This document shows, piece after piece, positions 33,825-47,174 of a DNA stretch of 64,000 nt. The notes under the pieces were generated by a model that saw only the letters and a program-made list of their open reading frames with translations, was not told the DNA's origin and searched no databases. Positions within the stretch are counted from its first letter, which is position 1; each line of letters starts with the position of its first letter. The DNA is from Panulirus ornatus (taxonomy: Eukaryota > Arthropoda > Malacostraca > Decapoda > Palinuridae): positions 23,205,440-23,269,439 of the forward strand of contig NC_092270.1 in assembly GCF_036320965.1 (NCBI RefSeq), written 5' to 3'. Made by a program: the position numbers and the translations under genes.

Positions 33825-34479
33825 TTTGAGCACCCTAAGATGGTAAGTCTTCCCTTAGATTGTTTGAATCCTGTGGTGTCTTCTTTGTCTTCTGTTGTTA
33901 GCATTTTCCTAGGTGTGCATCACCAGAATAATGCAGTTTTGTCTGCATTATACACCTGCTCAGGACTGAGGTGCTCGTCAGCTGTGAGTTTTACAAATTT
34001 GTCCACATACTCGGCAGCTCCTTCGTGGTTTGCAGACCGCTTTTCTCCGCACTTTATTCATGGAAATTCCATGACACTTCTTGAGTCTTTGAAGCCATCC
34101 CTCACTATAGTCATGCTCATGTTATAATTTAAGTTCTTTATGGAACATCTTTGCCTGGTCCATTATCATGCTACCTGACAAGTCCACTCCATCTCTCCGA
34201 TGCTGTCAAAACCATTCCATCATCACTTGATTGTGCTCAGTACTCTTACCATCATTCATAGTTTTTCTAACTTTCATTTGCTTCTTGGAATCAGTCTGCA
34301 TAGAATTTCAATATTTTCTCCCTTTGCTTCTTTATATCATAAACAGTTGATGAACCAATACTGTAGATGTTACACAGCTTATGCACCAAAACACCACAGT
34401 TCATTTTTTTCAACAGTTGTACTTTATCTTGGATCGATATGGACTGGTGTTTATGTTTGACACCTTGACTGACACTCAC
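33825..34479 (-). pseudogene. Tigger-type transposase, DNA-binding region and start of DDE domain
   Basis: Frame 34479-34291 reads KHKHQSISIQDKVQLLKKMN, VHKLCNIYSIGSSTVYDIKK and EKILKFYAD, the first CENP-B-type helix-turn-helix. After frameshifts it continues KQMKVRKTMNDGKSTEHNQV, DLSGSMIMDQAKMFHKELKL, HDYSEGWLQRLKKCHGIS, GAAEYVDKFVKLTADEHLSP, EQVYNADKTALFW, stop, CTPRKMLTTEDKEDTTGF and KQSKGRLTILGCSN. VYNADKTALFW holds the first DDE Asp; family members usually read DETGLFW. Several stops show it is dead. Confidence 0.75.
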
Positions 34480-34700
34480 ATGTCATAGAAGATATAGCTA
34501 GGGTTAAATTTAAGCAAAATAAGCTAAGAATCTCACAGAATTGCAGTATCACCACCAACAAGTGCAGTGTAAAGAATGTAAATAAGCACGCCTTACACAC
34601 AACGCCATCTGTGGCTGCCCAGTAGATTAGTCCAGTGGCCGCGGTAATTTCAAGTACCCTCACATAATTTTGTCCGGACCAAAGGAGGTGCTGAGCCATC
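33825..34700 (-). mobile_element. Tigger/pogo DNA transposon remnant with partial DDE domain (Tigger-B)
   Basis: Minus strand: the N-terminal region starts at 34479, and 34480-34700 looks like a leader with tttggtccggacaaaattat. Opposite in direction to Tigger-A and about 110 bases from it. The 3' part of the transposase and the 3' terminal repeat are missing, so it is immobile. Confidence 0.7.
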
Positions 34701-35450
34701 AGTTGCTGGAAATTCAGTGATGTACATGTATAATATTCGGTCAGTACTGTCTTACAAATAACAAACCCCCAATCTCCATTACTTACATAATTTGATTTAA
34801 GCAACCATTTTCACAAGTGTAACTGGTGTACAAAGTGAAAGGCCTTTGTACTAAAGACAACTCATACAATAAGAGAGATGATGACGGATATGGAATGAAT
34901 GTTAAATATCTAGATTAAAGCTCAGCATGTACAAGAGTTCACACAGGTTTGGATCTTAGCTTCAACTTGCAAAGAGTTTAAATTCAATTAATCATATTTA
35001 TTGTACAAGCTTTTTCACATAATATTCCCATATTTCTGAGTATTGCACTGAATAGTATCTCCAATTTTGCTGGGCTCTTGTACATTTATGTCTGATGTCT
35101 TCTTGGTATATTTCCAAGATAACTGTCCTTAAATTCTATCTTCATTTCCTGTGGTTGTCTTCTGACTATATTTTATTATAGTATTATCCTTAGCAAGACT
35201 AATATCACTTCTTCCTCTTGATCCTCTCTATCCGATTCTATCTCATTTATATATATATCTGTCAACTTACGGAGTCATGTGTTGCTGTGTAGTTTTTTAT
35301 ATATTTGAATGTAGGTTGCACTATATTACCATATAATACAGTGACCACTTGTATTAACACTGTTTCAACTTTTTTCACCGACATTCTTCTTTGCCATCTC
35401 GTTTTTTGCTACCTTCTTCCATATGCCTGCTTTGCTATCAAGGAATTCTA
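34701..35450. other. No recognisable feature
   Basis: AT-rich sequence without motif, possibly including the decayed 3' end of the minus-strand LINE at 35451-36490. Confidence 0.45.
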
Positions 35451-36490
35451 TTTACTTTGTTTAGCTAGAAAAGTTTTTGTAGATATTCACTTCAGTCATT
35501 CTGCTTACTGTGCCCTCTATGGATTTGATTACCGTTAGCCTACAGCAGTTGTCAAACTTACCAATCTCTTACATTTCACACCATTAATCAATGTATCATT
35601 GATTACACTATTTATTTCTCTTTCCCCCTCACTAGACATCTTACCATATGACTTCATTGAAAGGCTGTTGTTTTTATTCATGATGATTCTCTTTGCTTCA
35701 ACCTTCATGCTTATCAGAATATGTTCATGTTCCCAGATGATGCAAATGAGAGGAGTTACAGTGCCTTTTTCATATACAATCTACTTTATTCTTCAACTGC
35801 TGATCAAATACAATGTTTTCTTTCACTATTCCATGAGAAAGTTTATTATCATCCTTTCTTCTGTATTTTTCTGTCACACCAAGCATCTTTATAGTACACT
35901 ACTTTCTGTTATTTGAAATACTCATCAGATCTTGTTTGCATTCTTCACATTCCTGTCTTCAGTGAAGATGATCACTTTCAAAGTATGTTACTGATCATAT
36001 GTATTTCTTAGCATTAGTTTTACTGTATCAGATTTGTCTCTGATGTGTTAGTAAAAGTAGCTAAAATTATTATCCTACAAGAGAGCTTCTGTAGATACTG
36101 AGTTATATGGGAGAAAGTGGTGATGGTGAAGGATATGGTGACTGGTGGCCAATTTTATATTTCTTTCATTTTCAGTTGCCATCAGAAATGGGGCTTCATA
36201 TGAACTTGCCAGTGTATTCTTACTTGTTCTGTCATGTATCCAAAATTATTCCCATTAAACATCATCCAGTTCAGTTCTACCCATCTGCATATTGCATCAT
36301 AGTCTATATGCATCTCTTTTTGATATACTTAGTCTGGCATTATCAGCAAAAGTTCCACACTATGCTTTATTTTCCTTCTCTGTAAATGTCTGGCATCATT
36401 ATAGGAGTGTTTCAACTTGGGATGGTTTATGTTCCTGGCTCAAATTTTTCCATATCTCACACTGGAACAACCAAGATTATGAATAATACA
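35451..36490 (-). mobile_element. Decayed Jockey/CR1-group LINE, RT end
   Basis: On the minus strand, pieced over frameshifts: IMMPDIYREGK (about 36400), FADNARLSISKRDAYR (the FADD box with the second Asp changed), DAICRWVELNWMMFNGNNFG (about 36310-36250) and, about 750 bases downstream, FDNCCRLTVIKSIEGTVSRM (about 35545-35485). These follow the order FADDT, WxxxNxMxFN, LDYCxxLW, IExIQRxFT usual after the RT of this LINE group. The region between is too decayed to read. It is not related to the RTE family. Confidence 0.55.
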
Positions 36491-36702
36491 CAGCACTCTC
36501 TTATCAGTTATTTGAGATATTTACTCTTTCTTGCAAGTTGAATAGACACACAAATTTAGTCAAATTAAATGACAACTATTCAGACATACTACATCAGATA
36601 GAAAAACAATTCCTAACAACTGGTGCTAATTTAAACATGATTCAGAATAAAATGGTTCTCCATTAGTTTCTTCCCTCTAACTCAATACAAATAATTGTTT
36701 AG

Positions 36703-37087
36703 ATATTTAGTATACCTGGAAAATTGTATGGGAGGGTATTGATTAAGAAGGTGAAGGCATGTACAAAGCATCAGATTGGGGAGAAGCAGTGTGGGAAGGA
36801 TGTGTGGATCATGTGTTTGCAATGAAGAATGTGAGAAATACTTAGAAAAACAGATGGATTTATATGTGGCATTTATGGATAAGGAGAAGGCAAATGATAA
36901 GGTTGACAGAGATGCTTTGTGGAAGGTCTTAAGAATAAATGGTGTGGGAGATAAGCTGCAAGAAGCAGAGAAAAGTTTTTATCACAGGTGTAAAGCATGT
37001 GTATGAGTAGGATGGTGAAGGTTGGTCTGCAGCACAGGGGAAGGGGGGGGGGGGGTAAAGTCACTATGGATGTTTAATTTGTTTATG
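36703..37087 (+). mobile_element. Old RTE LINE RT fragment (RTE-18)
   Basis: Plus-strand RT palm from SIPGKLYGRVLIKKVKACTK to the LFNLFM codons at 37065-37087, including MDKEKANDKVDRDALWKVLR. Several deletions and a G-run (37048-37056). At 37088 it joins a minus-strand 3'UTR. Confidence 0.8.
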
Positions 37088-38355
37088 GTCCCATTCGTTC
37101 ACACTCAGTCTCTAGCTGTCATGCAATAATGCCCGAAATCACAGCTCCCTTTCCACATCCAGGCCCCACAGAAACTTTCCATGGTTTACCCCAGACGCTT
37201 CACATGCCCTGATTCAATCCACTGACAGCACGTCAACCCCGGTATACCACATCGATCCAATTCACTCTATTCCTTGCCCGCCTTTCACCCTCCTGCATGT
37301 TCAGGCCCCGATCACTCAAAATCTTTTTCACTCCATCTTTCCACCTCCAATTTGGTCTCCCACTTCTCCTCGTTCCCTCCACCTCCGACACATATATCCT
37401 CTTGGTCAATCTTTCCTCACTCATTCTCTCCATGTGCCCAAACCATTTCAAAACACCCTCTTCTGCTCTCTTTACCACGCTCTTTTTATTTCCACACATC
37501 TCTCTTACCCTTACATTACTTACTCGATCAAACCACCTCACACCACACATTGTCCTCAAACATCTCATTTCCAGCACATCTACCCTCCTGCGCACAACTC
37601 TATCCATAGCCCACGCCTCGCAACCATACAACATTGTTGGAACCACTATTCCTTCAAACGTACCCATTTTTGCTTTCCGAGATAATGTTCTCGACTTCCA
37701 CACATTCTTCAAGGCTCCTAGGATTTTCGCCCCCTCCCCCACCCTATGATTCACTTCCGCTTCCATGGTTCCATCCGCTGCCAGATCCACTTCCAGATAT
37801 CTAAAACACTTTACTTCCTCCAGTTTTTCTCTATTTAAACTTACCTCCCAATTGACTTGACCCTCAACCCTACTGTACCTAATAACCTTGCTCTTATTCA
37901 CATTTACTCTTAACTTTCTTCTTTCACACACTTTACCTAACTCAGTCACCAGCTTCTTTGGTTTCTCACATGAATCAGCCACCAGCGCTGTATCATCAGC
38001 GAACAACAAGTGACTCACTTCCCGAGCTCTCTCATCCCCAACAGACTGCATACTTGCCCCTCTTTCCAAAACTCTTGCATTCACCTCCCTAACAACCCCA
38101 TCCATAAACAAATTAAACAACCATGGAGACATCACACACCCCTGCCGCAAACCTACATTCACTGAGAACCAATCACTTTCTTCCTACACGTACACATGCC
38201 TTACATCCTCGATAAAGACTTTTCACTGCTTCTAACAACTTGCCTCCCACACCATATATTCTTAGTACCTTCCACAGAGCATCTCTATCAACTCTATCAT
38301 ATGCCTTCTCCAGATCCATAAATGCTACATACAAATCCATTTGCTTTTCTAAGTA
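37088..38355 (-). mobile_element. RTE LINE, truncated at both ends (RTE-19)
   Basis: Part of the long 3'UTR (37088-37231, no tail), the TGA, the C-terminal domain and RT up to 38355, where it breaks inside YLEKQMDLY codons against a plus-strand copy. The ORF is broken only near 38177, where about six bases are missing. Confidence 0.9.
37233..38162 (-). CDS. Open RTE RT core end and C-terminal domain (RTE-19)
   Basis: 309 codons from VGLRQGCVMSPWLFNLFMDG through HLLFADDTALVADS (catalytic DD intact), VNVNKSKVIRYS, CFRYLEVDLAADGTM (Glu for Gly), [26 protein letters not shown] and GRPNWRWKDGVKK to VNWIDVVYRG. The first Met is an internal family residue, not a true start. No internal stop; without endonuclease and fingers it cannot act alone. 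Confidence 0.8.
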   Translation of the reverse strand: MNVGLRQGCVMSPWLFNLFMDGVVREVNARVLERGASMQSVGDERAREVSHLLFADDTALVADSCEKPKKLVTELGKVCERRKLRVNVNKSKVIRYSRVEGQVNWEVSLNREKLEEVKCFRYLEVDLAADGTMEAEVNHRVGEGAKILGALKNVWKSRTLSRKAKMGTFEGIVVPTMLYGCEAWAMDRVVRRRVDVLEMRCLRTMCGVRWFDRVSNVRVREMCGNKKSVVKRAEEGVLKWFGHMERMSEERLTKRIYVSEVEGTRRSGRPNWRWKDGVKKILSDRGLNMQEGERRARNRVNWIDVVYRG

Positions 38356-38770
38356 TAGGTGGAAAGATGGAGTGAAAAAGATTTTGTGTGATCAGGGCCT
38401 GAACATGCAGGAGGGTGAAAGGCGGGCAAGGAATAGAGTGAATTGGATCGATGTGGTATACCGGGGTTGACGTGCTATCAGTGGATTGAATCAGGGCATG
38501 TGAAGCGTCTGGGGTAAACCATGGAAAGTTGTGTGGGGCCTAGATGTGGTAAGGGAGCTGTGGTTTCGGGCATTATTGCGTGACAGCTGGAGACTTAGTG
38601 TGAACGAATGGGGCCTTTGTTGTCTTTTCCTAGTGCTACCTCGCACACATGAGGGGGATGGTGTTCCATGTGTGGGGAGGTGGCAATGGGAATGAATAGG
38701 GGCAGACAGTGTGAATTGTGTGCATGGGTATATATTTATGTGTCTATGTGTGTGTGTATATATATTATAT
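38356..38770 (+). mobile_element. RTE LINE 3' end, long 3'UTR (RTE-20)
   Basis: Begins at aggtggaaagatggagtgaa (RWKDGVKK) and ends the ORF at TGA (38468-38470). The long 3'UTR follows to about 38760, without the tail, then TA/T-rich sequence. Head-to-head with RTE-19. Confidence 0.85.
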
Positions 38771-38781
38771 ATTTTTTTTAT

Positions 38782-40983
<2,202 letters not shown>

Positions 40984-41072
<89 letters not shown>
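40984..41072. repeat. (AT)n microsatellite
   Basis: About 89 bases of AT, ending exactly at the 5' truncation point of RTE-22. Confidence 0.95.
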
Positions 41073-41074
<2 letters not shown>

Positions 41075-41776
41075 TGGGGGCCTTGAAGAATGTGTGGAAG
41101 TCGAGAACATTATCTCGGAAAGCAAAAATGGGTATGTTTGAAGGAATAGTGGTTCCAACAATGTTGTATGGTTGCGAGGCGTGGGCTATGGATAGAGTTG
41201 TGCGCAGGAGGATGGATGTGCTGGAAATGAGATGTTTGAGGACAATGTGTGGTGTGAGGTGGTTTGATCGAGTGAGTAACGTAAGGGTAAGAGAGATGTG
41301 TGGAAATAAAAAGAGCGTGGTTGAGAGAGCAGAAGAGGGTGTTTTGAAGTGGTTTGGGCACATGGAGAGGATGAGTGAGGAAAGATTGACCAAGAGGATA
41401 TATGTGTCGGAGGTGGAGGGAACAAGGAGAAGAGGGAGACCAAATTGGAGTTGGAAAGATGGAGTGAAAAAGATTTTGTGTGATCGGGGCCTGAACATGC
41501 AGGAGGGTGAAAGGAGGGCAAGGAATAGAGTGAATTGGAGCGATGTGGTATACCGGGGTTGACGTGCTGTCAGTGGATTGAAGCAAGGCATGTGAAGCGT
41601 CTGGGGTAAACCATGGAAAGCTGTGTAGGTATGTATATTTGCGTGTGTGGACGTATGTATATACATGTGTATGGGGGAGGGGGGGGGGGGGTTGGGCCAT
41701 TTCTTTCGTCTGTTTCCTTGCGCTACCTCGCAAACGCGGGAGACAGCGACAAAGTATAATAAATAAAAATAAATAA

Positions 41777-41807
<31 letters not shown>

Positions 41808-41810
41808 TAT
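41073..41810 (+). mobile_element. Young RTE LINE, 5'-truncated, short 3'UTR (RTE-22), followed by (TA)n
   Basis: Starts cctgggggccttgaagaatg. Open C-terminal domain ([20 protein letters not shown] to [13 protein letters not shown] near 41560), short 3'UTR with a G-rich run at 41678-41691, tail to 41757, A-rich end, then TA at 41785-41810. Confidence 0.9.
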
Positions 41811-42480
41811 GCATTAGAAACCTAAGAATAGCGTTACTACTAAAAAAGATATTATGAGGCTCTGAAGGGAACCATATGATAATGAAAGGCTTAATTGAAT
41901 TATTCAAAGAGGAACATTCATGCATTTCTATACCATCCCGAATTCGATTATTGCTGTGACCTGGTTGGTATTGAAATTTACGGAACAAACCTCGACTATC
42001 ATAAATGATGGAAAGGATAATGTGAGGGAAAGAAAACAAAATAAGGAGGATTGGTGTATGGTGCAAAAGCCTTTCCATGTCTTATCTTCCTTCAATTTGA
42101 TTTCTAGAAGAGTATTAAGAATACATATATCATGATTGAAATGAGACATAGAAATACAGAAAACTACTTTGGTGATGCTCATTACACATTGTGAACAAGA
42201 CCTAAGGGAAGCGTTTTCTTTCATCATGTGATATGAGAGAAAACAAGAAAATGAAGGGCCTAACTACACTTAAGAACTCTATCCAAACTTAAAATGGCCA
42301 TTTCTAAGGAAATTCTATAGTGAAATATAAAAGCGCAAACATAGAGATTTTATTTCGTTAGTTGTTTTTGTAAATAAATTCAGTAACGGGTCGATGAATA
42401 TAAAATTCTAGGTATAGCATATTCCGTTGTATTACAAACAGACGACAATATCACAAGCTAAATGCATTCTTGGGCGATGG
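41811..42480. other. Non-repetitive upstream sequence
   Basis: No coding or repeat signature recognised. It lies upstream of the promoter-like segment at 42480-42600. Confidence 0.45.
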
Positions 42481-42626
42481 GGCTGAGGCGAGCGTTGTTG
42501 GCGGTTCTGGGGTGGAACAGAAATCATAACATGCTGGCCTTCCAAAGTGACGTCACGAGTGGGCGGAGTCTGATACCCGCCAGATTCAAGTTATAGTTTA
42601 CTATCAGCCGTAGGAGGACGTTAGCC
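42480..42626 (+). promoter_or_regulatory. Candidate promoter with CRE and GC box
   Basis: Locally GC/CpG-rich compared with its surroundings (ggctgaggcgagcgttgttg, gacgttagcc). It contains a full cAMP-response-element palindrome, tgacgtca at 42549-42556, followed at once by cgagtgggcggagtc with an Sp1-type GC box. No TATA box. It sits 50-140 bases before an ATG that opens a spliceable exon. The factor assignment comes only from motif identity. Confidence 0.5.
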
Positions 42627-42695
42627 ATGCAAGAGGAGGAAAACTACTCATATAAACCGCATTTTCATAAATTTCCACAGGATAAAGCGACAGAG
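42627..42695 (+). CDS. Possible first coding exon of an unidentified host gene
   Basis: ATG in a fair context (gttagccatgc) opens 23 codons beginning MQEEENYSYK and ending FPQDKATE, then an excellent splice donor (cagag|gtaagg) with the codon phase complete at the junction. Together with the promoter motifs just upstream this looks like a real gene start, although it is short and I do not recognise the protein. It does not resemble the N-terminus of peroxin-7, whose decayed exons lie 3.6 kb downstream on the same strand. Confidence 0.4.
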
Positions 42696-43129
42696 GTAAG
42701 GTGTATTTTTTATATGAATTTGGTGAGATATTCATAAATATAAGGGTACTGTACTACAGTCATTGGACCTTGTTAATAGAATGCTGGATGGTAATTTATT
42801 AATATTTTTTTGTGCTTGAGTAAATTGTGATTGCTTTTCTAGAGTATGTATTTTATTGTCTTAATGGACTGCATAATGCAATTGCATTTGTGTTTATTTA
42901 AGCTTTGCCATTTCTTTGATATTGCTGGTTTTCAGGATTTTTGTAAATTCATGATTATTCCCCAGTTTGGCTTCTATGATTCTATCAATTTTCTTTTGCT
43001 TTGTTTTCATGTTTGGTTATTCTATAATTCATTTGTTATATTATTATATATACTGTGATTGTTTTGCAATTTGAGTAAAGGTTTTGTTATATTTTTTCCT
43101 TTTTATGTGTAATGAGCGAAAGGTAGTGA

Positions 43130-44270
43130 TGCAAATTGGTGTAGGTGGCCCACGCTCGGAAAGGGACAGAGAGTGTAATAATAGTGTAATAAAGGCATCA
43201 GGGGCTAATAAAAGTACAGGGGTAGATGGTTTACGAGCAAGGTTCATAAAGGACGGGGCACCAGTACTAAAAGGACCAATAACACACTGTGAATCTCTAT
43301 AAGTACAAGTGAAGTACTGGCTGGGCTAAAGGAAGTCAAACCTTTGTACGAAAAAGAATAATAGGCAAGAAGTAGGAAATTACAGACCAGTCAGTATACT
43401 AAATGTAATATCAAAAGTACTGGAAAGGGTTGTTTATGATCAATCAGCAAATTACTTGATGTCAAATAATATTACATACAATTTTGTCAGGATTCAGGGG
43501 AAAATACTCCACAAATACGTGTTTGGTCTACCTTTTAGACTTACTTAAAACTGATATATCAAAGGAAATTATACAGGACTTGCACTTTTGGACCTACAAA
43601 AAGCATTTAACACAGTTGCTCATCACATTTTTGTGTGAAAAATTAAAAGCAATGAGGATAAAGTCTGTGGAACAGTTTTACTCATATCTGACTGGAAGTA
43701 ATCAGGTAGTTAATGAATTTTATTCCAAGTTTTGTAGTATAACTTGTGGAGTTCCACAGGGAAGTATTTTAGGACCACCGTTATTTTTATGCTAAGTAAA
43801 TGACGAAAATTAGTGTCTCATGCCAACTTCTTCATGCTGATGACAGTATTTTAATTGTATCGCACAAGGATGCTGATGTTAGCTCAAATAGATTAGGAAA
43901 ACAACTTGAAGCGTAGTAATTGGATTATTAATAAGAAAATGTAGTAATTGGATTATTAATAGGAAAATGCCTCTTCACCTAGGAAAATCCGAGAATCATG
44001 TAATAATTGGATGACTAATAACAAAATGTCTTCACCTAGGAAAAAACAAAGTTATGGTAGTAGGATCTAAAAGAAAATTAGATAAGGTAAATGATTTTAC
44101 AATAACATGTAATGGTCAGATAATAAAAAGAGTAAAGTCAGTGAAGTACCTAGTAGTTTATTTGAACCAGTGTGCCTCGGGATTTAACCTGTCAGGTTAT
44201 AACCAAGAAAATATATGCAAGATTAAAATTTGTATACGGACTGTTGGCGCCAGGGTTTTGAATGATGTTG
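43130..44270 (+). mobile_element. Decayed CR1-group LINE reverse transcriptase
   Basis: Ordered RT blocks in shifting frames: NKSTGVDGLRARFIKDG (43200), VGNYRPVSILNVISKVLERV (43375), GKYSTNTCLVYLLDLLKTDI (43495), ALLDLQKAFNTVAHH (43590; catalytic Asp in DLQKAF), CGVPQGSILGPPLF (43745), HADDSILIVS (43835) and VKSVKYLVVYLNQ (44130). FRP/FRGKYST, VPQGSILGP and ADD are the CR1/L2-group pattern and differ from the RTE family. Stops and indels throughout. No endonuclease found. Confidence 0.75.
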
Positions 44271-46284
44271 ACACTGACATCGTATGGGTTTGTCTACCTG
44301 AGCTGTGCAGCGGCGCATAAAATTTTGCCATGTTTACCGTAGCATTTAATTCTTTGTGAACACGTCAGTCTGTAAGATGCCTTATTGAATGTATAAGATC
44401 CCATTGTTGTTTGGAAGACATCATATTTACTCAGCGAAATAACTAATTTCAGTACACCACGAGACTCGAGCTGTTTGATAGCCCCCTTGTGTTGCTCCTC
44501 CTCGTGAGTTATTTTTCACCGGTTTTTCCTCCTATGGGACTTGTGTGGGAGGAACACGGACAAGTAAACGGGTTCACTCAGAAAAATAAGAAAATCTTAT
44601 GTCCTGCTTTAATTTAACATCATTTTTATTATACTACCAGTTCCTGATAGTTCAGATGGACAGGATCAAGGATGGGCCTCCAGTCTTCAAAGGATCATTC
44701 ATGTAGATGTGGACCTTTGGATGGAGGTACAAAAGTCCTTTCATGTCTCTTTGCCATTGGAACTAATGGATTACTACCAGTAAATGTGTCTTCAGTTTTA
44801 AACATGGCTGCAGTTGAAACAAATGCCCCATTTTTAGATTGCTATTATTGGAACCAGTTATCTTTTCCTGCAGTACAGAGCATTATTTGTGAAAGGTTCT
44901 TTTGAGACTACTGTAATTGATTTTTGGGGTTCAGTAATGCTGGTTGCCTGTGAAAGGGAAAAACAGCCTAGGTACTTATTCAATTTTATATCAAAGCCAT
45001 CTCTACCTACCTGTATTTCTATTGTAAATGACATAGTTGCAATTGTCATTCTCAGCCATCAAAATAGAGTGCCATTTGAATGTTCTAAAAAGAACTTGAG
45101 CTGGAATTAGCCATTGTTTTCACATACTTCCCTCCACCCACTTTCAGTCCATCAGTAAGAAGCATTTTCACCATGTCACTCTATCTCAGAAAACTCCATC
45201 TTATCGCACTTTTAGGCCTTCCAATTCTGTATTTGTTAAATATTTACTGAATGTTATCCCTCCATCTCTTGTTAGGCCTGCTTGCTGGTCTTCTTCCAAT
45301 CAATACCCAAGTTCAGGATATGGTACTGTACCAGAGTTTGATAATGAATAAGAAAATAGTGTGAATTAATTGCAAAAAATTGAGAACTTATAGTGGCTGA
45401 AAGAGGAAGATAGTATATGAAGTAATACATGTATGAATGAATATGCAGTAAAGCTTTTTCAAGGGAGTTAAGGAGGCTGAGACATGAAAGAGAATTAAAA
45501 GCTGGACATAGGAATGCATTGTAGAAAAAAATGACCAAACTTATATGATGAGGGCTTAATTGCACTTTGTTTTTGCATCTAGCAACAGGGAGAAGACTTC
45601 TAAAATTAATGATATATAGCAATATTATCAGCAAAAAAAGTACAGTTGAAGGACTTTCATTATGTCCGTTTTCTTTAACTGTAAAGAATTATGCACAGGT
45701 CAGTGAGGATTATTCTTGTTGAGACACTATCTGAATAGTGCAAAAATGGTGCTAATAAGAAATACGAGAAAGAAGTTTGAAAAAGCAGAGTTTAAGGGAT
45801 TATAAAACCAGTGAACATAGTTTGAAAGATCAGAGCTAAGTTTTCTTCTTGAACTTTTCATGACTTATAGGTAGTCCATATTTGTTAATGTATTGAGTGT
45901 CCATCTTATGAATTTCATTGAATAATCTTGTGATGCATGAGACATATCTGCAGAGAAATGAGCCTGAACCAGGGTGGCCCACATCCATTCATATAACCAG
46001 ATGAGAAATACTGACAAGAAAATTTCACCCATTTTTATTGTAGGATAAAGAAAATTTCACCCATTTTTATTGTAGGATAAAAGGTATAAACACTTGTTTT
46101 TCTGTCTACCTATCTATCACCATAACTCTGTTTCCAGTCAAACCACTCCTGAAAAAAACTGTCAACAGAAGTTAGGGAATGGAGTAGTTAAAGATTTCAG
46201 ATTTTCACCCTGATTGTTTTATTGTGGAATCATTGAAACAATAAAAGATCCCATTTGCAGCTGATTTCTTCTCTGACATTTTAG
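44271..46284. other. Intergenic or intronic; possible further relics of peroxin-7 exons
   Basis: Mostly unrecognised. Between about 44735 and 44945 the frames give CHWN, NGLLPVNVSS, then YYWNQLSFPAVQSIICE and GSFETTVIDFWGS, which loosely follow the peroxin-7 order DWNDGLFDVTWSE, VDWNQ, GSWDxTVKLWDP. With frameshifts needed, this is suggestive only. A GC-richer stretch at 44480-44580 has no clear meaning. Confidence 0.3.
46018..46080. repeat. 31-bp tandem duplication
   Basis: aatttcacccatttttattg and the rest of a 31-base unit occurs twice in direct succession. Confidence 0.85.
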
Positions 46285-46529
46285 GTGATGGGACACTGAG
46301 AATATTTGGAATGCAAAAAAGAAACTTCAGCCGTCAGTAACAATAAGTGCTTGTGAAGGGGAAGTCTTGAGCTGTCATTGGTGCAAGTACATCAAAATGT
46401 TTATTGCCACAGCAGGCACTGATGGTGCCATCCATGATTGGGATTCAGGACAGCCTGGGCAAGCAGCCTTGAATCTTGAGGTTAGCAACTTAAGTGTTTT
46501 CAGAGTTCTTTTTCTACTCTAAATGACTT

Positions 46530-46645
46530 ATTTAGTTCTTTTCATACTTGTTTGCCATTTCCTGCTATCAAGGTAGCTTCAGGAACAGACAAAGAAAGAC
46601 CTCATTTGCCCACATCCTTTCTTTAGCTGTCATGTGTCAAGGGTA
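46530..46645 (-). mobile_element. Old SINE/LINE-tail relic in PEX7 intron
   Basis: tttgccatttcctgctatca, aggtagcttcaggaacagac and ctttagctgtcatgtgtcaa follow the minus-strand tail and 3'UTR order of the RTE family in diverged form. Confidence 0.55.
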
Positions 46646-47174
46646 ATGATTTAATATTTTGTGTAAAAATATCATAACTCTCTGGGTAGAAGGAAATCAG
46701 GGTGGAGAGTGAGTGACAGTAAAGAGGTTGAGAAAATTGCCCCAGGAATGTAACCCAACTTTAGCCTCTTGAATAATGTATCACCTATTTGTTTTATACT
46801 TTACAGGATTTATGATTATGTGCTAGATGGGGCTGATGTCCTAATGTTTGCAGATATTGGACTATCCTCTGATTGAAAGCATATGTTATGTCAGATTACC
46901 ATTGCCAGAGTATTACTGTAAGTCATGTGGTTAACAAGAGTGTGGAGAAAATGTTGGTAAAATAAGTGTGCTGTTTTTGAAAAGTGAATTCTTGTACAGT
47001 ATAAGGAATTGAAAAAACTCAGAAAAGTGTTTAGAGTGATATGCAAGTAAGGTTCTCTGGTGGTACTGACATATCCATGGATACCTAAGGCATCCAACCT
47101 GTTCATATTATTCTTTGTTTGTTAATATTAGAACGCTTTGTGTGGATTATTGTTAAGCCATATTGTATACCTAT

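Noticed and set aside
35599..35916. 105-codon plus-strand membrane-like frame (35599-35916)
   Set aside because: Hydrophobicity comes from T-rich sequence opposite a decayed LINE; no start context, conserved motif or neighbouring exon.
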